64,000 bases of DNA from Sphingomonas sp. LY54 (GTDB lineage: Bacteria; Pseudomonadota; Alphaproteobacteria; Sphingomonadales; Sphingomonadaceae): assembly GCF_035594035.1 (NCBI RefSeq), contig NZ_CP141588.1:2129501-2193500 (forward strand), written 5' to 3'. The notes under the pieces are model-generated. The model was not told where the DNA came from, did no database searches, and worked only from the letters and a program-made list of their open reading frames with translations. Of the stretch, positions 8,775 through 17,862 are shown piece by piece (position 1 is the stretch's first letter; each line of letters starts with the position of its first letter). The translations under genes and the position numbers were made by a program.

Positions 8775-11700
8775 TTGAACGACGCCAACGGCTGGACCTT
8801 CTCGATCGACCGCGGCGGCACCTTTACCGACATAGTCGCGCGCGGGCCGGACGGGGCGCTGGTCACGCGCAAATTGCTGTCCGACAATCCTGAGCGTTAC
8901 GACGACGCCGCGGTGGCGGGGATCAGGCAGATCCTGGCCGAATGCGGCGCGGCGCCGATCCGGTCGGTGAAGATGGGCACGACCGTTGCGACCAACGCCT
9001 TGCTCGAGCGCAAGGGCGAGCCGGTGGCGCTGGCGATCACGCGGGGGTTCGGCGACGCGCTGCGGATCGGCTATCAGGCGCGGCCCGATATTTTCGCGCG
9101 CGCCATCGTCCTGCCCGAACCGCTCTACGGCCATGTCGTCGAGATCGACGAACGGGTGACCGCAGGCGGGGAGGTGGTGCGGCCGCTCGACGAAGCGAAA
9201 GCGCGGGCGGACCTGCAGGCCGCCTATGCCGCCGGCTATCGCGCGCTCGCGATCGTGCTGATGCACGGCTGGCGCTGGACCGACCACGAGGCGGCGGTGG
9301 CGGAGATCGCGCGCGACATCGGCTTCACCCAGCTTTCGGTGAGCCACGAGGTCGGCCCGCTGATCAAATTGGTCGGGCGCGGCGACACCAGCGTGGTCGA
9401 CGCCTATCTCTCGCCGGTGCTGCGCCGCTATGTCGACAAGGTCGTGGCAGCACTCGGCGCCGAGACGCGGCTCTTCTTCATGCAGTCGAACGGCGGCCTC
9501 ACCGACGCCGCCGCCTTCCAGGGCAAGGATGCGATCCTGTCGGGCCCGGCCGGCGGCATCGTCGGCATGGCGCGGACCGCCGAAGAGGCCGGGTTCGACA
9601 AGATCATCGGCTTCGACATGGGCGGCACCTCGACCGACGTCTCGCATTTCGCCGGCAGCTACGAGCGCAGCAGCGAGAAGATGGTCGCGGGCGTGCGGGT
9701 GCGCGCGCCGATGCTGGAAATCCACACGGTCGCGGCCGGCGGCGGGTCTATCTGCCATTTCGACGGCGCGCGCTTCCGCGCCGGGCCCGATTCCGCCGGC
9801 GCCGTGCCGGGCCCGGCCTGCTACCGCCGCGGCGGGCCGCTGACGATCACCGACTGCAACGTCATGCTCGGCAAGATCCGGCCGGAGCATTTCCCGCACG
9901 CCTTCGGCCCGAACGGCGACGAGCCGATCGATGCGGCGATCGTCGCGGAGAAGTTCGAAGCCCTCGCCGAGGAGGTTGCGACCGCGACCGGCAATCGCTT
10001 GGAGCCGCGGGAGATCGCCGAAGGCTTCGTGCGCATCGCCGTCGACAACATGGCCAATGCGATCAAGCAGATCTCGATCGCGCGCGGACACGACGTGACG
10101 CGCTACACCCTCGCCTGCTTCGGCGGCGCCGGCGGCCAGCACGCCTGCCTGGTGGCCGACGCGCTCGGCATGGCCAGGGTCATGATCCACCCGCTCGCCG
10201 GCGTGCTTTCCGCGTACGGCATGGGCCTCGCCGACATGGTCGAGCTGCGCCAGCGCACCTTCGGGCAGCCTTTGGCGGAGGCCGCGGCGCTGGAGCCGGT
10301 GCTGGCGGAGCTCGCGGCCGAGGCCGAAGCAGCCCTGCTCGGCCAGGGCGTGGCCCGGGATGCGATCGAGATCCGCCGCCGGGCCGCGCTCCGCTACGAA
10401 GGCAGCGACAGCAGTCTTGAAGTGATGGTCGCTGAGCCGGCCGAGATGCGCCGGGCCTTCGAGGAGCAGCACCAGGCCCGGTTCGGTTTCCTGGCCGAGA
10501 AGACCGCCGTCGTCATCGAGACGGCGATCGTTGAAGCGGTGGGGGTTGGAGCCCGAGAGCCGAGTGCGGAGCAACCCCTCCACCAGCCTTCGGCTGGTCC
10601 CCCTCCCCGTTCCGGGGAGGATTTGTATGATCGTGCCGATCTCGCGCCCGGCGACGTGGTTGCGGGACCGGCGCTGATCATCGATCCTTCGGCAACCACC
10701 GTCGTCGAGCCGGGCTGGGCGGCGGAGGTCGATCGCCTCGGCAACCTGATCCTGACCGGCAGCGAGGCGCGCGCCTCGGGCACCGCGATCGGGACCGATG
10801 TCGATCCGGTGATGCTCGAGATCTTCAACAATCTCTTCATGGCGATCGCCGAGGAGATGGGCGTCGCGCTCCAGAACACGGCCTCGTCGGTGAACATCAA
10901 GGAACGGCTCGATTTCTCCTGCGCGATCTTCGACCGCGAGGGCGGCCTGATCGCCAACGCGCCGCACATTCCGGTCCATCTGGGATCGATGGGCGACAGC
11001 ATCCGCACGATCATCGCCGCGCGGGGGCAGGGGCGCGACGGCCGCGGCATGAAGAGCGGCGACGTCTACGTCTTGAACGCGCCCTATTGCGGCGGCACCC
11101 ACCTGCCCGACATCACCGTGATCCTGCCGGTCTTCGTGGACGGCGACGGCGATCCGGCCTGGTATGTGGCCGCGCGGGGCCATCATGCCGATATCGGCGG
11201 CCGCACGCCGGGATCGATGCCGCCGGACAGCAAGACGGTCGACGAGGAAGGCGTGCTGATCGACAACGAACTGCTGGTCGATTCCGGGCGCTTCTGCGAA
11301 GCCGAGATGCGGGCGCTGCTGGGCTCGGGACGCTGGCCGGCGCGCAATCCCGAAGTCAACATCGCCGACCTCAAGGCCCAGGTCGCCTCCTGCACGCGCG
11401 GCGCGCAGGAACTTCGCCGCGTCGCCGGCGAATATGGGCGCGAGGTCGTCGACGCCTACATGCGCCACGTCATGGCCAATGCAGAGGAAGCGGTGCGGCG
11501 ACTGATCTCGGGACTGAAGGACGGCAGCTTCACCTACCGCACCGACAACGGCGCCCAAGTCTCGGTGTCGGTGAAGGTCGACGCAGAGGCGCGCTCGGCG
11601 GTGATCGACTTCGCGGGCACCAGCGACCAGCAGCCGAACAATTTCAACGCGCCCTTCAGCATCTGCCGCGCCGCCACGCTCTATGTGTTTCGCACGCTGG

Positions 11701-12341
11701 TCGACGACGTCATCCCGATGAACGATGGCTGCCTGCGGCCGATCACGCTCAAGGTTCCGGAAGGATCGATGCTGAACCCGCAATATCCGGCGGCCGTCGT
11801 GGCCGGCAATGTCGAGACAAGCCAGGTCATCACCGACTGCCTGTTCGCCGCCTGCCGGGCGATCGCGCCGAGCCAGGGCACGATGAACAACTTCACCTTC
11901 GGCAACGATCGCTACCAATATTATGAGACGATCGCCGGCGGGGCAGGCGCGGGGCCGGATTTCGACGGCGCCAGCGCAGTCCAGACACACATGACCAACA
12001 GCCGCCTGACCGATCCGGAGATATTGGAGACGCGCTATCCTGTGCTGCTCGAGCGGTTCGCGATCCGCCGCGGCTCCGGAGGTGCGGGGCACCACAAAGG
12101 CGGCGACGGAGTCGTCCGCCACCTCCGCTTCCTCGAACGGATGCGCGCCAACATCCTCTCCAACCGGCGCGCAATTCCGCCTGCCGGGCTCAAGGGCGGC
12201 GACGACGCCAAGCCGGGGGTCAATCAGATCGTCCGCGCCGACGGCACCGTCGTGACGCTGACGGCGACCGCGTCTGCAGACATGGCGCCGGGCGACATGT
12301 TCGTGATCGAAACGCCCGGCGGGGGAGGGTTCGGCGCATGA
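8775..12341 (+). CDS. ATP-dependent 5-oxoprolinase (fused hydantoinase A and B domains)
   Basis: 1188 residues, the length of eukaryotic-type 5-oxoprolinase. The HyuA half (about 1-680) opens with [16 protein letters not shown] and has [12 protein letters not shown] and [14 protein letters not shown], the ATP-binding actin-like signatures. The HyuB half (about 685-1188) starts near [20 protein letters not shown]. The family hydrolyses 5-oxo-L-proline to glutamate with ATP in the cytoplasm. The start is TTG at 8775 after AGAGG at 8761-8765; no ATG in frame precedes the RGGTFTD motif. The DUF969/DUF979 permease-like genes follow with overlapping ends. Unusually, a palindromic REP-like sequence is read in frame near residues 600-616. 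Hydantoinase or acetone carboxylase activity is possible, but domain length and neighbours favour oxoprolinase. Confidence 0.88.
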   Translation: MNDANGWTFSIDRGGTFTDIVARGPDGALVTRKLLSDNPERYDDAAVAGIRQILAECGAAPIRSVKMGTTVATNALLERKGEPVALAITRGFGDALRIGYQARPDIFARAIVLPEPLYGHVVEIDERVTAGGEVVRPLDEAKARADLQAAYAAGYRALAIVLMHGWRWTDHEAAVAEIARDIGFTQLSVSHEVGPLIKLVGRGDTSVVDAYLSPVLRRYVDKVVAALGAETRLFFMQSNGGLTDAAAFQGKDAILSGPAGGIVGMARTAEEAGFDKIIGFDMGGTSTDVSHFAGSYERSSEKMVAGVRVRAPMLEIHTVAAGGGSICHFDGARFRAGPDSAGAVPGPACYRRGGPLTITDCNVMLGKIRPEHFPHAFGPNGDEPIDAAIVAEKFEALAEEVATATGNRLEPREIAEGFVRIAVDNMANAIKQISIARGHDVTRYTLACFGGAGGQHACLVADALGMARVMIHPLAGVLSAYGMGLADMVELRQRTFGQPLAEAAALEPVLAELAAEAEAALLGQGVARDAIEIRRRAALRYEGSDSSLEVMVAEPAEMRRAFEEQHQARFGFLAEKTAVVIETAIVEAVGVGAREPSAEQPLHQPSAGPPPRSGEDLYDRADLAPGDVVAGPALIIDPSATTVVEPGWAAEVDRLGNLILTGSEARASGTAIGTDVDPVMLEIFNNLFMAIAEEMGVALQNTASSVNIKERLDFSCAIFDREGGLIANAPHIPVHLGSMGDSIRTIIAARGQGRDGRGMKSGDVYVLNAPYCGGTHLPDITVILPVFVDGDGDPAWYVAARGHHADIGGRTPGSMPPDSKTVDEEGVLIDNELLVDSGRFCEAEMRALLGSGRWPARNPEVNIADLKAQVASCTRGAQELRRVAGEYGREVVDAYMRHVMANAEEAVRRLISGLKDGSFTYRTDNGAQVSVSVKVDAEARSAVIDFAGTSDQQPNNFNAPFSICRAATLYVFRTLVDDVIPMNDGCLRPITLKVPEGSMLNPQYPAAVVAGNVETSQVITDCLFAACRAIAPSQGTMNNFTFGNDRYQYYETIAGGAGAGPDFDGASAVQTHMTNSRLTDPEILETRYPVLLERFAIRRGSGGAGHHKGGDGVVRHLRFLERMRANILSNRRAIPPAGLKGGDDAKPGVNQIVRADGTVVTLTATASADMAPGDMFVIETPGGGGFGA
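10574..10620. repeat. REP-like double hairpin embedded in frame in the oxoprolinase gene
   Basis: Two adjacent perfect hairpins: ACCAGCC-TTC-GGCTGGT at 10582-10598 and CCTCCCCG-TTC-CGGGGAGG at 10602-10620, preceded by a C-rich lead. Both have a TTC loop. This is the architecture of intergenic REP-type palindromes common in sphingomonad genomes (recalled from general knowledge, not searched here). Here it is translated, giving a Pro/Gln/Ser-rich loop between the HyuA core and its C-terminal GPALI segment. No stop or frameshift results. Confidence 0.75.
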
Positions 12342-13060
12342 GCGATCTGCTCGTCCTGTCCGGGATCCTCGTCGTCGTGGTCGGCTTCCTGCTGCGGCTC
12401 AATCCCCTGCTGGTGGTCGCCGCGGCGGCCTTGATCACCGGCCTTGCGGCAGGGCTTGGGCCGGTCGCCCTGATCTCGGCCTTCGGCAAGGCCTATAACG
12501 ACAACCGCTTCGTCACGATCATCTACATATTGCTTCCGGTGATCGGCCTGCTCGAGCGCTACGGCCTGCAGCAGCGCGCACGCACCCTGATCGCCAGCCT
12601 GAAGGGAGCCACCACCGGGCGGCTGCTCGTCGCCTATCTGCTGTTCCGCCAGATCTTCGCCGCGCTGGGCCTGACCTCGGTGGCCGGACACCCGCAGACG
12701 GTGCGCCCGCTGGTCGCGCCGATGGCGGAGGCCGCGGCCGAGCAGCAGCATGGCGAGCTGGACGAGCCGACGCGCGAAAAGGTGAAGGCCTATGCCGCCG
12801 CCACCGACAATGTCGGCCTGTTCTTCGGCGAGGACATCTTCATCGCGATCGGATCGATCCTGCTGATGATCGGCTTCCTCGAGCAGAACGGTATCAGCCT
12901 GGCGCCGCTCGAACTGTCGGTCTGGGCGATCCCGACCGCGATCGTCGCTTTCGTGATCCACGCGACGCGGCTGCTCATGCTCGATCGCAGCCTTGAAAAG
13001 GGGAGGAGCGGCGCCGTCTCCGGGCCCCCGCTTTCGCCGGGGAACGAGGAGGCACGATGA
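12338..13060 (+). CDS. DUF969 family membrane protein, probable permease subunit
   Basis: 240 residues with about five or six hydrophobic segments (for example residues 3-25, 27-48, 60-75, 160-185, 190-215). The DUF969 hallmarks are [18 protein letters not shown] and [16 protein letters not shown]. The ATG overlaps the oxoprolinase stop by four bases (ATGA) and the end overlaps the DUF979 start the same way, so the three are translated as one operon. DUF969 and DUF979 proteins always travel as a pair and often sit with pyroglutamyl peptidase or oxoprolinase genes; a two-part 5-oxoproline transporter is the inferred role. The last 18 residues come from a GC-rich palindrome and look like a tail acquired from a repeat. 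Confidence 0.85.
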   Translation: MSDLLVLSGILVVVVGFLLRLNPLLVVAAAALITGLAAGLGPVALISAFGKAYNDNRFVTIIYILLPVIGLLERYGLQQRARTLIASLKGATTGRLLVAYLLFRQIFAALGLTSVAGHPQTVRPLVAPMAEAAAEQQHGELDEPTREKVKAYAAATDNVGLFFGEDIFIAIGSILLMIGFLEQNGISLAPLELSVWAIPTAIVAFVIHATRLLMLDRSLEKGRSGAVSGPPLSPGNEEAR

Positions 13061-13995
13061 TCACGCTGGTCTGGCTCTACGTGCTGGCGGGCGCGACCTT
13101 CGCCGCTTTCGCCGTGCTCAGCCTCTCCGACCGGACCAACAGGAAGCGGTTCGGCAACGCCGCTTTCTGGGGGCTGATCGCGATCAGCTTCTTCTTCGGC
13201 GACCAACTCGGGGACTTCGGCAACGGCCTGCTGGTCACCGGCCTTGTCGCGCTGGCCGGTTTCCACCTGCTCGGGCGCGGCGATCCGCACACGACCGGGC
13301 CGGAAGAGCGCGCGGAGTCGGCAGAGCGACGCGGCAACAAGCTGTTCCTGCCGGCGCTGATCATTCCGGCGACGGCCTTGCTCGGCACCTTGCTGCTGAA
13401 GGACAGCGGGCTTCTCGATCCCAAGCAGGCGACCCTGATCTCGCTCGGGCTCGGCGTGCTGATCGCGCTCGCTGTCTGCTATTTCTGGCTTCGCCCGCCC
13501 GTGCTCGCGCCGCTCCAGGAAGGGCGCCGACTGATGGATTCGGTCGGCTGGGCGGCGGTGCTGCCGCAGATGCTGGCCGCGCTCGGCGCCGTCTTCGCGC
13601 TGGCAGGGGTCGGCGAGGTCGTCGGCGGGATCGCCGGCACCGCCATTCCCGAGGGCAGCCTGTTTGCGGCCGTGGCCGCCTATGCGGTCGGCATGGCCTT
13701 GTTCACGATGATCATGGGCAACGCCTTTGCCGCTTTCCCGGTGATGACGGCGGCGATCGGCCTGCCGATCCTCGTCCACAAATTCGGTGGCGACCCTGCC
13801 ATCGTCTGCGCGATCGGCATGCTGGCTGGCTTCTGCGGGACTTTGATGACGCCGATGGCGGCCAACTTCAACATCGTGCCGGCGGCCCTGCTCGACCTCA
13901 AGGATCGCAACGGCGTCATCAAGGCGCAGGTCGGCACGGCTTTGCCGCTGCTCCTCGCCAACACCCTCCTCATCTATTTCCTGGCATTCCGATGA
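13057..13995 (+). CDS. DUF979 family membrane protein, probable permease subunit
   Basis: 312 residues and very hydrophobic, with about nine membrane segments. The conserved region near the C-terminus contains FTMIMGNAFAAFPVMTAAIG and GFCGTLMTPMAANFNIVPA, typical of DUF979. It overlaps DUF969 upstream by four bases and the DUF2891 gene downstream by four bases (ATGA). With DUF969 it probably forms an inner-membrane uptake system for the oxoprolinase substrate. The family name is secure from these motifs; the transported compound is inferred from the operon only. Confidence 0.85.
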   Translation: MITLVWLYVLAGATFAAFAVLSLSDRTNRKRFGNAAFWGLIAISFFFGDQLGDFGNGLLVTGLVALAGFHLLGRGDPHTTGPEERAESAERRGNKLFLPALIIPATALLGTLLLKDSGLLDPKQATLISLGLGVLIALAVCYFWLRPPVLAPLQEGRRLMDSVGWAAVLPQMLAALGAVFALAGVGEVVGGIAGTAIPEGSLFAAVAAYAVGMALFTMIMGNAFAAFPVMTAAIGLPILVHKFGGDPAIVCAIGMLAGFCGTLMTPMAANFNIVPAALLDLKDRNGVIKAQVGTALPLLLANTLLIYFLAFR

Positions 13996-14984
13996 AGCAT
14001 CAGCTGACCGCAGAGACCGCCGCCCGTTTCGCGCAGCTCGCGCTCGGCCATGTCACCCGCGAATATCCGCACAAGCTCGACCATGTCATGGCCGGGCCCG
14101 AGGACGTGCTGGGGCCGAAGGCGCTGCACCCGATCTTCCATGGCAGCTTCGACTGGCACAGCTGCGTGCATGGTTACTGGCTGTTGCTGCGGCTGCGCCG
14201 GCGCTTTCCGGATCTGCCCGAGGCCTCGGCGGTCAAGCGGCTCGCCGACGACATGCTGACGCCGGAAAAAGCGGCGGTCGAGCGCGCCTATCTCGACCGG
14301 CCTTATTCCGGCCCGTTCGAGCGGCCTTATGGCTGGGCGTGGCTGCTCGCGCTGCACCGCGAGGCGATGCGGCACGAGGGGGAGAGCTGGGGTGAGGCGC
14401 TGGCGCCGCTCGCACGCGCCTTCGCCGATCGTTTCCACGCCTTCCTGCCCAAGCTCACCTACCCGCTCCGCGTCGGCACCCATTTCAACATCGCCTTTGC
14501 GATGATCCTTGCGCTTGAATGGGCCGAGGCGAACGATCCCGCGCTTGCCGAACTGATCGGGGCCCGCGCTCGCGACTATTTCGGCCGCGACCGCAATTGC
14601 CCCGCCTGGGAGCCCGGTGGCGACGAATTCCTGTCGTCGGCGCTGACCGAGGCCTTTCTGATGCGGCGCGTGCTCGAGCCCGCCGACTTCCGCGCGTGGT
14701 TCGCGGATTTCTTGCCCGATCTGGCAGCGGGGAAGCCGGCTTCCCTGTTCACGCCGGCGGTGGTTTCCGACCGCTCGGACGGCAAGATCGCGCATCTCGA
14801 CGGGCTCAACCTCAGCCGGGCCTGGTGCTGGCGCGGCATTGGCGACGCGCTCGATACCGAGTTGGGGGCGTTGGCCCTGCGCACCGCTGACGAGCATCTC
14901 GACGCCAGCCTGCCGCATGTGGCGGGCGACTATATGGGCGAGCATTGGCTCGCGACCTTCGCGCTGCTCGCCCTCGAGGGCTAG
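13992..14984 (+). CDS. DUF2891 family protein
   Basis: 330 residues and soluble, with no signal peptide. It is rich in Trp/His/Asp and reads as an all-helical, glycosidase-like (alpha/alpha-barrel) protein: FHGSFDWHSCVHGYW near residue 50, RVGTHFNIAFAM near 160 and CPAWEPGGDEFLSSALTEA near 200 resemble carbohydrate-active clefts. The start is the ATG overlapping the DUF979 stop. DUF2891 members recur beside DUF969/DUF979, so it probably acts on the same substrate or on a peptide or sugar conjugate that yields pyroglutamate. No activity is established to my knowledge, so function stays open. Confidence 0.8.
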   Translation: MKHQLTAETAARFAQLALGHVTREYPHKLDHVMAGPEDVLGPKALHPIFHGSFDWHSCVHGYWLLLRLRRRFPDLPEASAVKRLADDMLTPEKAAVERAYLDRPYSGPFERPYGWAWLLALHREAMRHEGESWGEALAPLARAFADRFHAFLPKLTYPLRVGTHFNIAFAMILALEWAEANDPALAELIGARARDYFGRDRNCPAWEPGGDEFLSSALTEAFLMRRVLEPADFRAWFADFLPDLAAGKPASLFTPAVVSDRSDGKIAHLDGLNLSRAWCWRGIGDALDTELGALALRTADEHLDASLPHVAGDYMGEHWLATFALLALEG

Positions 14985-15092
14985 CGAATCCGCGCGCAAT
15001 CTCTATATGCGGGGCCGCCGCGTCGCGGCTAACCCCACTTTTCCATTATCCTTTTGTCGGGCATGGGCCCGGCGATTGCATTCGGAGTTTGT

Positions 15093-15869
15093 ATGGCCAG
15101 CGTGCGTAGCGAGAAGGTGCTCAGCGTCGAGCATTGGAGCGACACCCTCTTCAGCTTCACCACCACCCGCGACCCGAGCTTCCGGTTCGAGAGCGGCCAT
15201 TTCGTGATGCTGGGCATCCATCTGGGCGGCAAGAAGCTGATGCGCGCTTATTCGATCGCCAGCCCGCATTATGACGACAAGCTCGAATTCCTGTCGATCA
15301 AGGTTCCGGACGGCGCGCTCACCTCGAAGCTGCAGCTGATCCAGCCGGGGCAGGAGGTGCTGGTCAGCGACAAGCCGGTCGGCACCCTGGTGGTGCGCGA
15401 TCTGAAGCCGGCGAAGAACCTCTATCTCTTTTCCACCGGCACCGGCCTGGCGCCGTTCATGAGCATCATCCAGGACCCCGAGACCTACGAGAAGTTCGAG
15501 AAGGTGGTCCTGCTCCACGGCGTGCGCACCAAGGCCGAGCTCGCCTATCGCGACTTCATCACCAACGAGCTGCCGAACCACGAATTTCTGGGCGAGATGA
15601 TCGCGAACCAGCTCATCTACTATCCGTCGGTGACGCGCGAGGAGTTCGAAAATCGCGGGCGCATCACCGACCATATCAATTCGGGCAAGCTTGCCGCCGA
15701 TACCGGCCTGCCGCCGCTCAACCCTGAGACCGACCGCGCCATGATCTGCGGCGGCCCGGCGATGCTGTCCGAGCTGTCGGCGATGCTCGACGCGCGCGGC
15801 TTCACCATCTCGCCGGGCGTCGGCGAGCTGGGCGATTATGTGATCGAGCGCGCGTTCGTCGAGAAATAA
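15093..15869 (+). CDS. fpr: Ferredoxin-NADP+ reductase
   Basis: 258 residues, matching bacterial Fpr. The FAD-binding motif is MRAYSIASPHYDD (about residue 50) and the NADP-binding segment is FSTGTGLAPFMSIIQDPETY (about 112-131). The C-terminus YVIERAFVEK has the short extension of bacterial subclass I enzymes. The enzyme moves electrons between NADPH and ferredoxin or flavodoxin in the cytoplasm, often in oxidative-stress and Fe-S contexts. The ATG at 15093 was chosen because it has CGGAG at 15083-15087 and gives the usual N-terminus; an upstream TTG at 15054 would add a non-conserved leader. It converges on dmeF. Confidence 0.94.
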   Translation: MASVRSEKVLSVEHWSDTLFSFTTTRDPSFRFESGHFVMLGIHLGGKKLMRAYSIASPHYDDKLEFLSIKVPDGALTSKLQLIQPGQEVLVSDKPVGTLVVRDLKPAKNLYLFSTGTGLAPFMSIIQDPETYEKFEKVVLLHGVRTKAELAYRDFITNELPNHEFLGEMIANQLIYYPSVTREEFENRGRITDHINSGKLAADTGLPPLNPETDRAMICGGPAMLSELSAMLDARGFTISPGVGELGDYVIERAFVEK

Positions 15870-15884
15870 GGAGCGTCGGGCCGC

Positions 15885-16883
15885 TCAGTGCGGCCCCGTG
15901 CAGCGATGCACCTCGACCGAGAGGTGGACGATCGTGTCGAGGCCGGCGAGCCGGTCGCGATAGGCATCGACGCTGTGCGGTTCGGCCGCGATCAGCGATA
16001 CGATCCCGGCATGCTTGCCCGGCGCAATCCGCCACACGTGGAGGTCGGTGACCTGGGCGTCGCCGTCCGATTCGATGCGCGCGCGCACGGCGTCGGTGAG
16101 ATGGGTGTCGGTGCGGTCGAGCAGGATCGCGGCCGTGTCCTTCATCAACCCCCACGACCAGCGCGCGATCACCAGCGCGCCGACGATACCGATCACCGAA
16201 TCAAGCCAGCGCCAGCCGAGCCACGCGCCGGCGAGCAAGGCGGCGATGGCGAGCAGCGACGTCAAAGCGTCGGCGAGCACGTGCAGATAGGCCGAGCGCA
16301 GATTGTTGTCGTGGTGGTGGTGGTGGTGGTGGTGGTGGTGGTGGTGCGCGGCGTCGTGCGGACCATGGTCGTGGCCGTGATGATGGTCGTGGTCATGGCC
16401 GCCGCCCGACAGCAGCCAGGCGCTGAGCAGATTGACGCCGAGGCCTATGACGGCGACCACCGCGGCCTCTCCGAAATCGATCGACTGCGGCGCGAACAGG
16501 CGCCGGACCGATTCGGCGCCGATGCCGAGCGCGAACACGCCGAGCAGCAGCGCCGAGGCGAAGCCGGCGAGATCGCCGACCTTGCCGGTGCCGAACGCGA
16601 AAGCGGGATCGTGGGCGCGCTTCCGGGCGAAGGCGTAGGCCGCGGCGGCGACGGACAGGGCGCCGGCATGGGTCGCCATGTGGAAGCCGTCGGCGAGCAG
16701 GGCCATCGAGCCGGTCCAGTATCCGGCCGCGATCTCGCCGACCATCATCACCAGGGTCAGCGCGACCACCCAGCGCGTGCGCCGTTCGTTGGCGGCATGC
16801 GCGTCGCTCAGGAAGACGTGCTCGTGCCTCTGGTGGCCGGCGCTGTGCGAATGCATTCCTTGCTTCTCCAAGGCTTCGTCCAT
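15885..16883 (-). CDS. dmeF: Co(II)/Ni(II) cation-diffusion-facilitator exporter of the DmeF type
   Basis: 332 residues with six membrane segments. The metal site LLADGFHMATHA in the second segment is the DmeF variant; ordinary zinc CDFs have HxxxD there. A cytoplasmic loop (about 165-190) is extremely His-rich (GHDHDHHHGHDHGP) and ends in twelve consecutive histidines. A C-terminal CDF dimerisation domain (about 245-325) follows. The family exports divalent metals by proton antiport. It converges on fpr with a 15-bp gap and shows no adjacent FrmR/DmeR regulator gene. ZitB-like zinc export is the alternative. Confidence 0.9.
   Translation of the reverse strand: MDEALEKQGMHSHSAGHQRHEHVFLSDAHAANERRTRWVVALTLVMMVGEIAAGYWTGSMALLADGFHMATHAGALSVAAAAYAFARKRAHDPAFAFGTGKVGDLAGFASALLLGVFALGIGAESVRRLFAPQSIDFGEAAVVAVIGLGVNLLSAWLLSGGGHDHDHHHGHDHGPHDAAHHHHHHHHHHHHDNNLRSAYLHVLADALTSLLAIAALLAGAWLGWRWLDSVIGIVGALVIARWSWGLMKDTAAILLDRTDTHLTDAVRARIESDGDAQVTDLHVWRIAPGKHAGIVSLIAAEPHSVDAYRDRLAGLDTIVHLSVEVHRCTGPH
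16311..16346. repeat. (GTG)12 trinucleotide tract coding for His12 in dmeF
   Basis: Twelve uninterrupted GTG triplets on the plus strand, read as twelve CAC histidine codons on the minus strand. All twelve use the same codon, unlike the neighbouring His codons, so the tract behaves as a microsatellite that could change length in steps of one histidine without breaking the frame. Confidence 0.95.
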
Positions 16884-16984
16884 GGCACAGAGATGGCGCC
16901 GGTGAAACCGAAGGCAATAAGCCCACTAACCGGACGTTATCAATTATGCGGCTAGCAGGTCCTGACGGGAGGACCGGACGAGCG

Positions 16985-17383
16985 ATGCTGAATCAGGCGT
17001 GCAACAATGAAGAATCCGGTGGCCCGTCCGAGGCGCAGCGGCGAATCGACGAGATTGTCGCCGAGGCGCGCAAGCAGCCGCGGCCGCTGTTCCGACCCAC
17101 GCCGCCGCCGCCGCCGCCGCTGGATCCCTCGTCCTGCATGATCGAGCAGCGGCTGGCCGAGGAACTCGAATATGTCCGCCGGCTGGTCGAGATCATGGGC
17201 GATCAGCTCGCCAACGACGCCGCCGTATTGCAGCGCCACGCCGAGACGATGCAGGGATTCGACCGCGTGAGCCAGATCCTCGGTCATTGCGCGAAGGTCA
17301 TCGCCACCGCCGACAAGGGCGCGGCGGCCGAACGGATCGGTATGCAGGAGATGCGCAGCCGCTTGCTGCGGCGCCCGCGGTAA
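16985..17383 (+). CDS. Hypothetical protein with proline tract and coiled-coil
   Basis: 132 residues, no signal peptide and no recognised family. The N-terminal third is polar, with a run of prolines (about residues 40-46, RPTPPPPPPLDP). The middle (about 53-95, EQRLAEELEYVRRLVEIMG and onwards) has heptad spacing of Leu/Val/Met and should form a coiled-coil or helical hairpin. The C-terminus is basic. The ATG at 16985 has GGAGG at 16970-16974. It stands alone, divergent from dmeF. A role in a cytoplasmic complex is possible, but nothing in the sequence assigns one. Confidence 0.7.
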   Translation: MLNQACNNEESGGPSEAQRRIDEIVAEARKQPRPLFRPTPPPPPPLDPSSCMIEQRLAEELEYVRRLVEIMGDQLANDAAVLQRHAETMQGFDRVSQILGHCAKVIATADKGAAAERIGMQEMRSRLLRRPR

Positions 17384-17438
17384 AGGGTCGGGTTGTCCTG
17401 CCTGCCGTGTCAGGCGAGCAAAAAGGGCGGCACGGGGC

Positions 17439-17582
17439 TCAGCCCCAGCGCCAGCTCAGGCTTTCGATCTGGACGACGGCGCTCCGCGCCTCGCGCATCA
17501 GCGCTGCGCGCACCGCGCTATTCCACGCGACGGCGTCGAACGAGACAAGCGTTGCCAGCGATATCAGCACAGCCTTGAACAT
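17439..17582 (-). CDS. Possible 47-residue small membrane or secreted protein
   Basis: An ATG-to-TGA frame on the minus strand encodes 47 residues. It begins with a Lys followed by a hydrophobic segment (MFKAVLISLATLVSFDAVAW), then an amphipathic helix and a Trp-containing tail (LSWRWG). Small alphaproteobacterial proteins of this shape are common. No clear Shine-Dalgarno sequence precedes the ATG, which lowers confidence. It lies in the 479-bp gap between the coiled-coil gene and the LuxR-type regulator, on the opposite strand to both. Confidence 0.45.
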   Translation of the reverse strand: MFKAVLISLATLVSFDAVAWNSAVRAALMREARSAVVQIESLSWRWG

Positions 17583-17694
17583 GGCCGAAACAATAATGGA
17601 CGGTGGTTTCCAATTGGTTGCCGCGCACCTGCGCGAAGGCCGGAGTGAAGCGTGCGCCTGGGGGGAGGCCGGATGCGCTTCTTCTTTGACGACT

Positions 17695-17739
17695 TACCCT
17701 AAATAGGGGATGCAGCTGGACGGGGGATGCTTATTCCCC
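17695..17739 (+). promoter_or_regulatory. Palindromic element copy A plus hairpin, upstream of LuxR-type gene
   Basis: Bases 17695-17712 read TACCCTAAATAGGGGATG; the core CCCTAAATAGGG is a 12-bp dyad mismatched only at the centre. From 17722 a hairpin follows: GGGGGAT, loop GCTT, ATTCCCC (one G-T wobble). A weaker dyad, CCCC-N6-GGGG, overlaps its 3' arm (17736-17749). The element lies 151 bases before the regulator start. A nearly identical arrangement with the same 27-base offset occurs at 24389. It is probably an operator or a 5'-leader structure; the binding factor is unknown, and the two GerE-type regulators nearby are the first candidates. Confidence 0.65.
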
Positions 17740-17862
17740 ATTTCAGGGGGGACGATAATCTGGCCGGGGCGCGATCGCGCCCCGCGTCATGGATTCCATC
17801 GCTTCAGCCGAACTTTCTCCTGCCGCCTGACGGGCGGCCAGGTCAGTCGCCGAAGGTCAGCC

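Noticed and set aside
8457..12122. Minus-strand frame of 1221 codons opposite the oxoprolinase
   Set aside because: Shadow of a high-GC gene; the sense strand has clear HyuA/HyuB motifs.
17710..17862. N-terminal extension of the first LuxR-type regulator starting in the palindrome
   Set aside because: The added 51 residues are Arg/Gly/Ser-rich and unlike a regulator N-terminus; ATG at 17863 gives a normal protein.
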